A DNA stretch of 64,000 nucleotides from Lineus longissimus (lineage: Eukaryota; Nemertea; Pilidiophora; Heteronemertea; Lineidae), in contig NC_088313.1 of assembly GCF_910592395.1 (NCBI RefSeq), positions 11,446,937 to 11,510,936 of the forward strand. The letters are read 5' to 3'. Both the position numbers and the translations under genes were made by a program. Below the pieces are notes generated by a model, which saw only the letters and a list, made by a program, of their open reading frames with translations, did not search any database and had not been told where the DNA came from. Positions 30,756 to 41,721 of the stretch are shown here, one piece after another (position 1 is the stretch's first letter; the number at the start of each line of letters is the position of its first letter).

Positions 30756-31831
30756 TATGGGCCGTGAAAACCGCAAACAATCTGTACATGTTTTTGTAAG
30801 CGGTCGTCGCTCGCGCAAACTTGTCTTGCATGTTTTTGTGAAAGAGGACGTCGGAGAACGCGGTCGTATGTCAAAACAGACGTTGGGTGGCGCTCACGCA
30901 AACTTCCCTCACATGTTTTTGTGAAAGAGGACGTCGGAGAACGCGGTCGTATATCAAAATAGACGTTGGGTGGCGCTCGCGCAAACTTCCCTCACATGTT
31001 TTTGTGAAAGAGGACGTCGGCGAACGCGGTCGTATAAAAAAACAGACGTTGGGTGGCGCTCGAAACGGGTCATCCTATTTAGCGTCCCGTGGCGACCAGT
31101 GGCGTCCAACGCGAAATAATAGGGTGCATATGGTTATAAATGTTTTCAAGCTCCTAAAACACTTTCAATAAACAAGATTTAGAAGTTTGGTGGAGTTTGC
31201 AAACCTAGTTTTTGAATAATTATCACCAGAAAACGATCTAAGTAAGCGTCCAGCAAAAGTACTGGACGCCATGTTTGTTTTAGCTGCCGTTCCTTGGATT
31301 TATAGAAAAAGCGGAATCGGGATCTGGCATCAGTTTGGCATACTAAGATCGTTTTCTGGTGATGATTATTCAAAAACTAGGTTTGCAAACTCCACCAAAC
31401 TTCTAAATCTTGTTTATTGAAAGTGTTTTAGGAGCTTGAAAACATTTTTAACCATATACACCCTATTATTTCGCGTTGGACGCCACTGGTCGCCACTGGA
31501 CGCTAAATAGGATGACCCGTCTCGAGCGCCACCCAACGTCTGTTTTTTTATACGACCGCGTTCGCCGACGTCCTCTTTCACAAAAACATGTGAGGGAAGT
31601 TTGCGCGAGCGCCACCCAACGTCTGTTTTTTTATACGACCGCGTTCGCCGACGTCCTCTTTCACAAAAAAACATGTGAGGGAAGTTTGCGCGAGCGCCAC
31701 CCAACGTCTGTTTTGATATACGACCGCGTTCGCCGACGTCCTCTTTCACAAAAACATGCAAGACAAGTTTGCGCGAGCGACGACCGCTTACAAAAACATG
31801 TACAGGTTTTTTGCGGTTTTCACGGCCCATA
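30756..31831. mobile_element. Palindromic (foldback-like) element 3: ~490-bp arms, ~90-base loop
   Basis: Begins TATGGGCCGTGAAAACCGC and ends with the complement, flanked by GTAAGG (30750-30755, 31832-31837). The two arms (about 30756-31246 and 31337-31831) are almost perfect inverted copies. Each arm contains about three tandem units of roughly 82 bases with GAGGACGTCGG and GGGTGGCGCTCGCGCAAAC. These are followed by a unique arm part (TTTGGTGGAGTTTGCAAACC) and a small loop. A transcript or single strand would fold into one long hairpin. ORFs inside (for example 31414-31941 on minus) are products of the repeats. Confidence 0.88.
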
Positions 31832-31841
31832 GTAAGGTACC

Positions 31842-34808
31842 ACGAAAGTTTGCGTTGTAAAGAGACCGAAGCCACTGTTTGAGCCTCGCTTTCCAATAAA
31901 CAAGTTTCCTGCTCCAATCGCCACTGCAGTGGCGAAAACACGTTTTCGCGCCAGTAATTAGGGAGCGAAAGTCAAAGGATGGCCTGAGCTGCGGGAGTTA
32001 TCAGGTCACCCCTGGCTACACAACACCGAGCTAACCCTTTCGTGTGAGTGTGTGTTGGCCGGATGATCAGCTGTTGCACTGTCAAGTTGTGTACCTTTTC
32101 CCGTTGCGGACAAATAGAAAAATATTTCGAAAATGAGCTGACTAAACTACTTTTCTATCGCATTTTTCTCGAGCCTTGCTATGGGTCTCAACGGTAAAGC
32201 AGGTATTTGTGGATTTACCTAAACTGTAAAATATAACCTTTAATTTTACGAGTTTTCTCCGATTTTGTCTATGGGTTTTAAACGTGGAACTTTCTTTTCG
32301 GATTACCGTTATCCGTAATTCATAAACATTTACAAAAAATGGTTTTATCCCGTAGGCCTATTTGACCGGGCCTTTGAAACTGTCTAAAGAGGTATCCGAA
32401 GAAAGCCCTTGATAAACTAGTATAGGCCACTAATCCTGTCTGTATAATCAATGATCCGCCCTCGTGCCTAGTGGGTGTCTGTTGGCGCCCAACACCGGTT
32501 CAGTTATTTAAAGCAGGGAAGGGATCGATGAGAAGGAGAGTAGGCCACTTGGAGAACCCAACTTGTACCCACACAGCCTAGGCAAATATGTCTAGTATAG
32601 GCCATCCTTTTTAAAGCCACGGCAGTATCGGAATTTTATAGTCCGCAAACTTTAACCAGTAAAATGAAACTGAATCAGAGGCAAAGCTGTTGAGCTGATC
32701 GAGTGGAATCAAGAGTAATTTCTCCCAAATAAACAGTTTTTCCCCCATATTTTCTTATCCCGGTAATTGGTTTACTTTGTACGTGTTCAATAACTTCATT
32801 AGCATTGCCTGGTGCATCTTATCGAACATTGTTGAGTGATTCATAGGACTAATCCTGTCATTCTTGGTTGGTCTAGGCCTTCCCATACGAATTACGAAAG
32901 CCCAGAAGGCTCATCTGAATTTCGAAATTTGAAATCCAATTCTAACCAATAAGAGGAAAGCTTACAAAAAAGGTAAGTGTTAATTTCATACCGGTATAGC
33001 GGGCATTGCCCAGCATATACATGTATACCGTGCTGGCAGTTCGACTAGGTCTACACGTACAATACTGCTTGTTTCTGTATGAAATTGACATGGGGTCGAC
33101 AGCTCAGCATATTCAATATCAATGGTAAATTTTGTTCATACTATCGACACTTATTTTGAGCGGCAAAAGTCTCCATTTTCCTCGGTGTGTGTGCGTGTGT
33201 GGGGTGGGGGGGGGGGGGGGGTTCATGCTCGTATGTCAGTAATAGGTGGCAGCGCTAATCCAGTGAAAATGAGACGCATCACTCGCAACTCCGAATCGAT
33301 TCTTGTAGAAAATCAACTCGAACTTCAGTGCAAAGCCGCCATTGGTGACGTCATTGGCCCCAAATATCGTTTCTCTTGACCTCGATTGAAAAAGCTTTTT
33401 CGAAAAATGCTTTTTAAACGATAATCTTTATCAACTTATTGATGAACAATATGAAAATTATATATGGATAAAATATCGCACTGCAGAAATATCGAAATGT
33501 AAGATAATTTCGAGGAGAACTATTTTTACCGATTCACTATCGCTTGTGCGACCTCATCACAATGGTCATGTGGTGACAACTCGGATTGGTTTTTCATGAT
33601 GACGACGTCGAATGGCATTAGAGGGACTACGTCCGTCCCCAACCTCGCCGTTCCCAGTAGCCCCTCCGCAACCTGCAGGGGGTGAAAACCAAAACGTGGA
33701 ACGCAAAGTGAACGCCTTAATAAGGGAGAGTTTGAAGCTAAGTCGATTCGAAGTTGTCTGGGCTTAAAGAAACTCTATCTTAACGCTAACCCAGGCATCG
33801 TTGCCGCTAGGCTTAGGTGTGGACGATAAGAAAACGGTCATGTTAGCCAGGGTTCGTCTCATGGACCCCCACATCTACTCAAATGTCTCCATCAAGACGA
33901 CAAGCCTAAGCACAAACGGCAAATGGAAACGAACCTGCACACGATTGTAAACACTGTACCAGGGGCACGTGACCATGTGTGCTTCATGAGATACGGAGTG
34001 GTCAAGGTATCTGGTCGTGAAAATAGAGAGTTTGAGATCGGCAACATATAGCAAAACGTATGCGTATACTTGCCAAATATGGGTCTGATTTTTTTCATAC
34101 GTTGTACATATGGTTGATTTTGATACAACAAATTATTTACTCGTCAGAGAAAGGAGATGTAAGCCTCTTTTTATTCAAAACCGCAGTTCTTTTTTTGGGA
34201 CGGAAACTTTTTGCCGATCTTGTTGTAATCGTGTATAACTTAGCTTTCGTCTGGTATTGATAAATAGTCCTCCCTTCACTCATTACAGAGACTGGTACTT
34301 GACGGCATTTTACTCGTTATGACCTTTAGATATGGGGGCGTCGGCTTCCGGCGTCCGGTCACGTGTTTTTCACAAGGGTGTGAGTAACCTCAAGCCAAGT
34401 CAAAAACAAGGAATACCAGAGCGCTCAGTATTGACAGTGCATCCACTGTATGCACTGAAAATGTATGGCTCGCAATGAGTTAATCAACGAGGCCTCATCG
34501 ACCCTCCGCTGCGCGGTGGATAGGGTCGAGGTTACCTGGATTACCATATCTGATCTGTTGGGGACTCCACTGTATTCATGTATTTGAATAGAAAAACAAC
34601 TTACATGATCGATATTATAAAGAAATCAAACATTTTCGATTACACTTTAAACATAATTAGAATCACTTCTTGTTTTTTTTAATGACGTACATAATGTCCA
34701 TAGTATTGAAAGCCTGTAGTGTAATTGCCCTGTTTTTCATATCATAAACGGTTGACATCTTATACGAAGAACTGGGCATGGTGTATTTTACTTCGGTCTC
34801 AGGTACAT
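31842..34808. other. Unassigned sequence with a G run and a possible element end
   Basis: No coding region recognised in nearly 3 kb. Notable points: TACGAAAGCCCAGAAGGCTC at 32893, repeated at 63704; a GTGTGT stretch running into a run of about 17 G at 33205-33221, which could form a G-quadruplex or be an assembly weak point. Confidence 0.45.
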
Positions 34809-35770
34809 GTCCTTCAAAAAAGTAAATGGACACACAAAAATCAAATTTTCTTGAAAACGGCTGGTGATAAATCGATGCGATTTGCTGCATTTGATAGGGC
34901 ATTTAGTTGTGCATCATTATATCTACCACTTGGAAATTTGCTATTTTACCTATAAGTAAATTTTTTCGATTTATGAAAATTCCCAAAATCAACTTTTTTA
35001 TCACGCATTTTTTGGGGGCAAATTTTATATTGACTGGAAGCTTCTGTTGAGTTATGAGTGAATATCTAAGAAATTCCACAGTTTTCACTTGAGTCTGCAA
35101 CTTATTAACCCATTTGTGCAAAAGGGTTTTGTTACCCGGTCTTCTACTGCGGAGATGCCCCCTTGATATTATTCACCTGGCCCAGACAACCGGAATCATG
35201 TCACCATTTCAATGGCCTTGTTTAATATGCCTATGAATAGCTCTCCCAGGCCTGGATTTGGCAGCTGGACAATGGGTTCACCAATATTACTTTACCCTCA
35301 CGTTTACAATACATCAATGTTAACAACATTTCCACCCCCATTCAAAACCTCAGCCAATAAGGAATTAACACTCGGGCTGCATGTTGAAACTGACATAATT
35401 GGCTATGGTCCACTTCTCCAAAGTAATTCCAAAGTCAATAAACAAGGTGCAAAATTTTGACATAAAATGCTGTTTTCCCACCAATTAACACAAGATATTT
35501 TCATCACCTTTATGGGGACGTGGGTTTTTCATCATGGTGATTCATCCTATCAAGAAAAAGTACGAAAAAAATCGAAAACGAAAAAGTTGATTTTGGGGCC
35601 TTTTGTAAATCAATAAAAGTCGGTATTAGATAAAATGGCTAATTTTTATGTGGTAGATACCATGATGCACAACTAAATGTCCTATCAAATGCAGCAAACC
35701 GAATCGATTTATCACCAGCCGTTTTCAAGAAAATTTGATTTTTGTGTGTCCATTTACTTTTTTGAAGGAC
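34809..35770. mobile_element. Inverted-repeat element (~960 bp, ~195-bp arms)
   Basis: The left arm 34809-35005 and right arm 35575-35770 are reverse complements at roughly 85 percent by eye. They start GTCCTTCAAAAAAGTAAATG and include TTTTCTTGAAAACGGCTGG and CCCAAAATCAACTTTTT. The arms give rise to near-identical spurious peptides on opposite strands. The ~570-base interior encodes nothing I recognise. TACAT abuts the left end and lies two bases off the right end, so a 5-bp duplication is possible but not established. Confidence 0.65.
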
Positions 35771-36612
35771 TTTACATTAGAAGCAGTGTTCCATTCCTGT
35801 GGATTATGGGTCTACAGGAACAGACGGATCGTATTTTACGGGTTTATGCCATTCCGAGGAAAACGGTTCATTTCCCCTGAACCGTGATTTTTAAGTTTTC
35901 CCAGTAAATTTTACGATTTCCCCACATGAGTACAAGGAAAGTACGATCTACGATTATCTACGATTGATGTAGAAAAAAGGGCCAAAATCAATGGGTGAAA
36001 ACATTCCCATTAAAGTTGTCTTAAAGGGAATTGAAACCGCCAAGCCAGTTCGTATGACCTTGTTTTCATTTCCCGCGTATTGGGTGATCAGAACGAGGCA
36101 TGAATGAAACATGGCGCCTAGCTGTCAATCATTGAGTGACGTCACTACTATGGAATTTACTACGAAAACTCATGAATGAAAGATCGCATGACTCACGTGA
36201 TTCTCACATGATTCTCAATAATAACAAATTGAACTGCGCATGCTCGGGCACTGGGGGCGGAGCTACAAATCTGAACTCGAATAGGAAGTTGGAAGTTTGA
36301 CTTTCTCGGGCGGTGAAAGTCGAAAAGTTGAATAAATCGCTCGGCGGTTCCAGTTCCCTTTAATTCCAATACAAAACCGAATAATCTAGCATGCACTTTC
36401 CTTATACTCTACACTTACTAGAAAGTGTAGAGTGATAGTACCTAATGATTAAAAAAGGTTTGAAACAAAAGCAACTTAGCACCTCTGAGAACAAGTTGAT
36501 AGAAATATTTTAAATATTTGGGTTAAACCATGTGACGAGTTTTGGTTGGTTTTGAACAACATATACAGGAAGTTTAAAGGGAGTGTTGGTTGTGTGATGG
36601 TGCGAAAGAGAA

Positions 36613-36657
36613 AACGTCTTTATTCCTATGTATGGCGCCTACATAGGAATAAACGTT
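36613..36657. repeat. Hairpin: 14-bp perfect stem, 7-base loop TGGCGCC
   Basis: TTTATTCCTATGTA (36619-36632) pairs with TACATAGGAATAAA (36640-36653). Beyond one mismatch, ACGT/ACGT bases can extend the stem. The loop-closing CTATGTA...TACATAG is shared with the next hairpin about 95 bases away, although the outer stem sequences differ. Confidence 0.85.
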
Positions 36658-36713
36658 GTGTTCTGTTTCACATAGATTACACCATATATTCATACAGGGA
36701 TATTATGAAATAA

Positions 36714-36750
36714 AATTGATTCTATGTATGGCAGCTACATAGAATCAATT
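36714..36750. repeat. Hairpin: 15-bp perfect stem, 7-base loop TGGCAGC
   Basis: AATTGATTCTATGTA (36714-36728) pairs perfectly with TACATAGAATCAATT (36736-36750). Loop and inner stem resemble those of the hairpin at 36613, while the outer stem has changed on both sides. Confidence 0.85.
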
Positions 36751-37014
36751 AAAATGTGACTAATAAATACTACTGTGATGGATATATGTGAAGAGAGAGA
36801 GAAAGATCGAGAAAGTCGACATGTCGAGTAAGTGAGATGATATCTCCTTACATCAATGAAGAATCTCATAACTTTCGTTTCATTTGAGAAGAAGCATGCT
36901 ATGGTTTAAAGTTGATATGAAATCAAATGAAAAACAAAATCAGAATAAATCAAGCAAACTTTTGGCGTGGAACCTCTGTGGTGGAACGCTTGTAAGTTAA
37001 CGCTTGAAGTGATC

Positions 37015-37112
37015 ACCGGAGCAGGAGCGGTAATGATGATCACCGGAGCACGAGCGGACTTTAGAAATTTCCATACCAGGAAGTATTATGAATGGTGATC
37101 ACCGGGGCGCGA
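37015..37112. repeat. GATCACCGG(A/G)GC(A/G)CGAGC direct repeat, three copies
   Basis: Near 37012, 37038 and 37096 the motif GATCACCGGAGC(A/C)(C/G)GAGC recurs with spacers of 26 and about 58 bases. It lies just upstream of the Polinton's first recognisable sequence and may mark its terminal region. No matching array is seen near 52 kb. Confidence 0.6.
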
Positions 37113-37150
37113 GCAGCCTTTAGACAGATGGAATTTAATATCAAATGTTA

Positions 37151-37219
37151 ATGTTTCACTGTCCTATTTGTGATAAATACGCGACGGCGATCTCGATTCG
37201 TCACATAGGCCTACCCTGA
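37151..37219 (+). CDS. Short zinc-finger-like ORF upstream of PolB (first copy)
   Basis: ATG 37151 opens a 22-codon frame with CPICDKYATAISIRH: a CxxC knuckle followed by one His at the spacing of a C2H2 finger, then a stop. A closely related motif occurs at 37478. It is probably a remnant of a zinc-finger gene or 5' exon; too short to be functional alone. Confidence 0.4.
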   Translation: MFHCPICDKYATAISIRHIGLP

Positions 37220-37252
37220 ATAGTAAATTGCGGGCCTGAGATAGCTATTTAA

Positions 37253-37318
37253 GCTCTGCTCTGCGACTGAAGGTCGATTCAACCTATGCTCTGCGACCTA
37301 AGGTCGATTCGATACAGA
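37253..37318 (-). repeat. Inverted copies of the PolB N-terminal 30-bp repeat
   Basis: On the minus strand two units read TTGAATCGACCTTCAGTCGC and GAATCGACCTTAGGTCGCAG. These match the tandem units in the polymerase ORF at 37814-37945 in opposite orientation, about 500 bases away. Confidence 0.8.
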
Positions 37319-37447
37319 CATCATTATTTTAATCCTCGGGTTTGATAAAGTGTCATGCATTGAACAATGAATAAGTAGGCCTATGTGACAAATCGTGTTG
37401 TAGCGGTTGTACAAGTGAGTGAAATTTAATAAAAAATTTTAATCTAA

Positions 37448-37546
37448 ATAACGAGTGATAGAAATCAAAAGGTTAAATGTCCTACGTGTGATAAATACGT
37501 TTCGTACAGCAATATGGCAGCTCACAGGAAGACGAAGGGGCATTGA
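37448..37546 (+). CDS. Zinc-finger-like ORF upstream of PolB (second copy)
   Basis: An open frame of 33 codons without its own ATG contains CPTCDKYVSYSNMAAHRKTKGH, an almost complete C2H2-type finger, then TGA. A GTAAGT splice-donor-like sequence follows at 37552. Together with the copy at 37151 this suggests a tandem zinc-finger module, or exons, in front of the polymerase. Confidence 0.45.
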   Translation: MTSDRNQKVKCPTCDKYVSYSNMAAHRKTKGH

Positions 37547-37645
37547 AATTGGTAAGTGGTATAAGTACCTTCTATTCCATCATTAATACCTGGGGTAGAT
37601 AAGAAGCTTGCCTTTGAGACAGAGGAGCTTGATGGCACAAGGAAA

Positions 37646-40600
37646 GTGGATGGAATTGAAGTAGTAAAGGAGTTTGGTAATCCTGTGGTCACCAATAGAG
37701 TGAATATTGATAGAGAATCGAAAGAGGTTTATGAATACAGGGAGAAATTAGAGGATGTACTTTTTAAGCCAAATGATTACCACCTTAAAATAAGCATACC
37801 AGTTTTCGCCAAGTTCAATCGACCTTTTGTCGCAGAGCAGAGCTCGAATCGGCTTTCGGCTGTAGATTATAGCTTGAATCGACCTTCGGTTGCAGATCAT
37901 AGCTTGAAATTACCTTCGGCTGCAGATCATAGCTTTAATCAGCAAGGTGATACAGTTACCCACCCAATTCAATCTCCAATGGAAAGCATAATTTCAAGTA
38001 ATCAGGCAATCTATGCAGTAATAAACCAGCTTAACTACATTAATACACAGATCGAGGAGAGGTTCTTTCAAGGGTCTGGTTTGTCTCTTAACATAATAGA
38101 ATCCTGTGACATGACAATATGTTCTTACAAGAGTTGCAAAGGTGGTCATTACATTAGATTACCATTTAAAACCAAAGCTGTAATTAATATAATGTCACAT
38201 GAACAGGGAAATGATCAGAAGTGTTTGCTCTGGGGTCTACTGGCTGCTAGATACGTCAAGGAACATAAAATAGAACTTTAAGAACATGCAGAGCTTACTA
38301 CTGAAATGCTGGAAAAGATGTATGCAAATGATATTAAGATCGAGCCTAGCTCTCAGTACGGAGTATGAATAAATAACTTTCATGTATGTATTCACAAGGA
38401 TATCCCTAAAATCGATAGTGATAACAATCCAAAGGTTAATGTGTTCAAGTTACAGAACGAAGCTGCTAAAAACATATGTGAGGCAAAAGTAGAACCTCTC
38501 TACCTATCCGGGAATGGTAAAATCTATGATGATAATGAAGTCATTGATATTCTTTATTTCAAGGGTCATTTCATGTACATAACTGACATCAATATGTTCT
38601 TTAGGAATGGCACTCATACTGTGTATCTCTGTAGGAGGTGTATGAATTAATTTTATCGTAAATCTACACTTAAGAATCATAAGAAGAAATGTAATGAACA
38701 TGAATATTGCAAGATTAGTTTAGATTAGCACCAAATAGGAAATGGTCTCAACTTAAGTTTGAAAAACATTTAATAAAGAATAGAGTTCCTTTTGTTATCT
38801 ATGCAGATTTTGATTCAATAAACATACCTGTAGTATCAGTAGAGAGTACTATTAAGAAACTTTTTAAACAGAACGCATCAGCAGTTGGAGTTTATGTTAA
38901 CTCTGATTATCAATATATGTACAATAATCAGTATTTAAGTCATAGAGGTTCTAAATGCTGTAGATGTGTTCTGTAATTCGCAAATCAAAATGGAAGAACA
39001 ATTCTCTTATTTATTAAACAGTAACTTTCCTCTAACAATGACAAATGAAGATTTTAAGAGATATCACAAAGAAACAGCCTGTTACTACTTTTTGATGCAA
39101 TGAGTTTTTAGGGTATGATAAGGTCGAGGACCATGATCACTACAGTGGTAGTTTTAGAGCTTCTGCTCACAGCTCTTGCAATAATCTGAATGAAAAGAAA
39201 GCCATGTTCGTTCCAGTGTTTTTTCTCAATCTAAGTAATTATGATTCTCACCTATTCATTAAAGATTTAATGACTAAATTACCTCAACATAAGACACTTA
39301 AATTACTTGCCAAAACAGCAGAACAATACAATTCATTTCAGTTCGGGTGCTTTAGATTCTTAGACTCAAACAGATTCCTACAGTCCAGTTAAGATAACAT
39401 AACAAAACAATGGTAGACGATGACTTCAAAATTACGAGACACTTGTTTCCTGATACTACAGACTTTAAACTATTGAGGGAAGTAAGGATCAGTTCGTTAT
39501 TCCTTTTACACGTCACATGAAAGCTACAATGTAACACCTAGATAAGTCTATGTTCTTTGATGAATTAAAGAATGAAATGGCACCTGATTCTTCCTATGAT
39601 GAAGCTAAAGCCATATGGGATAATTTTAACATAAGAAATCATCGAGAGTTTATTGACCTTTCCCTCAAAACTGATGTTCTGCTTCTGGCAGATTTATTTG
39701 AAAAGTTCAGGGAAGTAAATTTATACTACGTGTACGTTCAGATAGATCCATGTCACTGTTACTTGGCACCAGGTCTTACATGGCAAGCTGGTTTGAAATA
39801 CACAGGAATAAACCTAGAACTTCTAACAGATAGCAACATGTTACTTACTTTTGAAAAGGCAATAAGAGGTGGTATTTCAGGTGTTATGGTAACAAGACAT
39901 GCTAAGGCCGATGATCACGAAGACCTGTGAGAACATAAGGAACAGGATGGAGATTGAGTTGGTAACAGAAGGTGAAAGAGCCAGGAGTGTAATGGCAAAT
40001 CCCAGGTTTTCATCAATATGCATACTTGACGAACATAATGCTGCTGCTATTAGCATGAGGAAAACCACAATGAAATTTAACAAACCAATCTACATAGGAG
40101 CTACAGTCTTTGAATTAGAAAAAATTACTGATGTATGAATTCTACTATGAGGTTTTTCAACCATATTTTGGTGAGAAGAACCTGGAACTACTGTATCTTG
40201 TTACAGATTCCTTTGTTCTGAAAATTAATACTGTTGATTTAATTGAAGACCTCAAAGGGTTAAAGGACCACTTTGACTTCAGTAACTATCCTAAGGATCA
40301 TCCTCTCTATGACACTAACAAGAAGAAGGTGCCAGGTTATTTTTAGGATGAGCTAGGAGGAGAAAAGATGACTGAATTTATTGCACTTAAGATGTATGCT
40401 TACAGACTATGACTTCTTCAAGGTAACATGACAAAGTGTCAGGAGCGAAGCTCGAAGACTCGATCAAAGAAACAGAATCTGATTCTTATTCAGATACTAA
40501 GAAATTAAAGGGTATTGGAAAGATGTAGTGAAGAGATATTGCATTCAATGATTATGTTGACTGTCTAGAGAATAGTAAGTCATCTAATCATAAGATAAGA

Positions 40601-40723
40601 CACTTGATATCAGATAAACACCAGATTTATTAAGAAGAATTAAATAACGAAAGTCTTAGTCCTTTTGATGACGAGAGATTCATACTAGAGAAGGGGATAA
40701 TTACATTACATTTTGGTATGTAG
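37646..40723 (+). pseudogene. polB: Protein-primed family B DNA polymerase of the Polinton
   Basis: Plus-strand fragments of one protein. The N-terminal part (37646-38281) ends with the conserved YIRLPFKTKAVINI and QKCLLWGLLAARY region. A zinc-binding stretch lies at 38600-38700 (CRRCMN, then LKNHKKKC). ExoI is VIYADFDS (about 38790), ExoII is FFLNLSNYDSHLF (39222) with Leu for the usual His. Next come KTDVLLLADLFEKFR and APGLTWQAGLK (39670-39800), then FNKPIYIGA (40080). The palm motif reads LVTDSF at about 40197, where DTDS is usual, so one catalytic Asp is lost. FSNYPKDHPLYDT and a C-terminal DIAFNDYVDCL end it. More than ten stops or frameshifts; in life it replicates the element from a protein primer. 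Confidence 0.9.
37814..37945 (+). repeat. 30-bp tandem repeat within PolB coding sequence (four units)
   Basis: Units of the type AGCTTGAATCGACCTTCGG(T/C)TGCAGATCAT encode SLNRPSVADH-like decapeptides (SNRLSAVDY, SLNRPSVADH, SLKLPSAADH, then a diverged unit). The array is in frame and lies ahead of the conserved polymerase N-terminal region, so it lengthens a linker. Confidence 0.85.
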
Positions 40724-40767
40724 ATTAGAGTTAAGTATTTTTAATTTTTTAAATGTTAATCAAATAA

Positions 40768-41721
40768 ATGGATTACGACTATGACTTCATCATAAAGAGC
40801 AAAGCTCACTTCGTCAAGAGATCAAATCTCGATTACATTATTAGTGAGAAGGAATGTGAGGAAGCATCTTTTGAGTACTACTTATCAAAGGAATTAAAAA
40901 TAAAATCCATCACTTTAAAGACAATAAAATTTTACAACTCGTGGTGGACATTGGATTTCCTACCACCTAGTGTCACATTTTTCACAATCCTAACCGATTT
41001 ATTTTTAAATAAAACAGTTGATACCCAAATTTATGATAAGGAATGCTTTGATTTAATATGGTTATTTCGTTCTCTTGGTGATAAATATCTTGATTCTGAT
41101 AAACCTGATGTTCGGGATAGAATCCCGGAGCTTTGTTGGAAAGGTCCTATTGTTCCGGCAACCCCTACCACAACAACAACCACAACAACCACAAACACAG
41201 GAGAAAATATTAGTGAATCCAGATTTCCATACACATATCATTTTAGTTTAAGTGAGTTTTGTGTCGAATGGCAAGATAAAATAAAATAAGCTGGAATTGA
41301 CCATGTTAATATTAACTGTGATAACACAAATTACATGATAATTGAACTTACAGAGGATAAATATTTCTCATTGGAAGAAACAATTGATAAAGAAGAACCT
41401 ATAGAAACTAAGATTGAAAGGATACAGGCTGATATATTTAAAACGACAAAAAAGACTAAAACAGAGGTTAGAAAATGCATAATAAAAGTGGTTAACAAGT
41501 GGTTTGGTTTCAGCCAAGAGAAGTTTAAAAAGAAAGGAAAATACTACTCCATCAAACCTCATTTTATCCAACAAAACTTGTTTTAAGATCAAATCTGGTT
41601 GATACTAGAAAAAATACTCTTAAATGATAGACCTTCAGATGTTTTCTGTATCATACCTGTAGATGATAGTGATCAGATTAAGCTTCAAAGGTACGAACAT
41701 CACTGTACTAAAGAAGTTTAA
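40768..41721 (+). pseudogene. Unrecognised Polinton gene with Thr-rich linker
   Basis: From ATG 40768 (context TAAATG) one frame continues to 41721, interrupted by TAA at 41287-41289 and TAA at 41584-41586. The N-terminal part has LPPSVTFFTILTDLF and IWLFRSLGDKYL. A Thr/Pro linker (PTTTTTTTTTN) follows at about residue 134. The C-terminal part is charged (TEDKYFSLEETIDKEE; KTKTEVRKCIIKVVNKW). I do not recognise a family. Its first 200 bases are present again, inverted, at 44580-44780. It begins 45 bases after the polymerase ends. Confidence 0.6.
40785..40985 (+). repeat. Local inverted duplication, copy A
   Basis: About 200 bases starting near CATCATAAAGAGCAAAGCTC are repeated in opposite orientation at 44580-44780 with only around ten differences by eye. 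This copy lies inside the ORF that starts at 40768. Confidence 0.9.

Larger units (their letters stand above)
35771..37150. other. Unassigned region between inverted-repeat element and Polinton
   Basis: Contains two perfect hairpins (listed separately) and a three-copy GATCACCGG(A/G)GC repeat (37015-37110). The palindrome TCGACATGTCGA lies near 36817. No coding region recognised. Confidence 0.45.

Noticed and set aside
31414-31941. 175-codon minus-strand ORF and its plus-strand mirror
   Set aside because: Both come from the ~82-bp tandem repeats of palindromic element 3; repeated VFVKEDVGERGR peptides are repeat artefacts.
34663-35880. A conserved protein present on both strands (YQMQQxxSIYHQPFSRKF)
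   Set aside because: The similarity is fully explained by the inverted DNA arms at 34809-35005 and 35575-35770.
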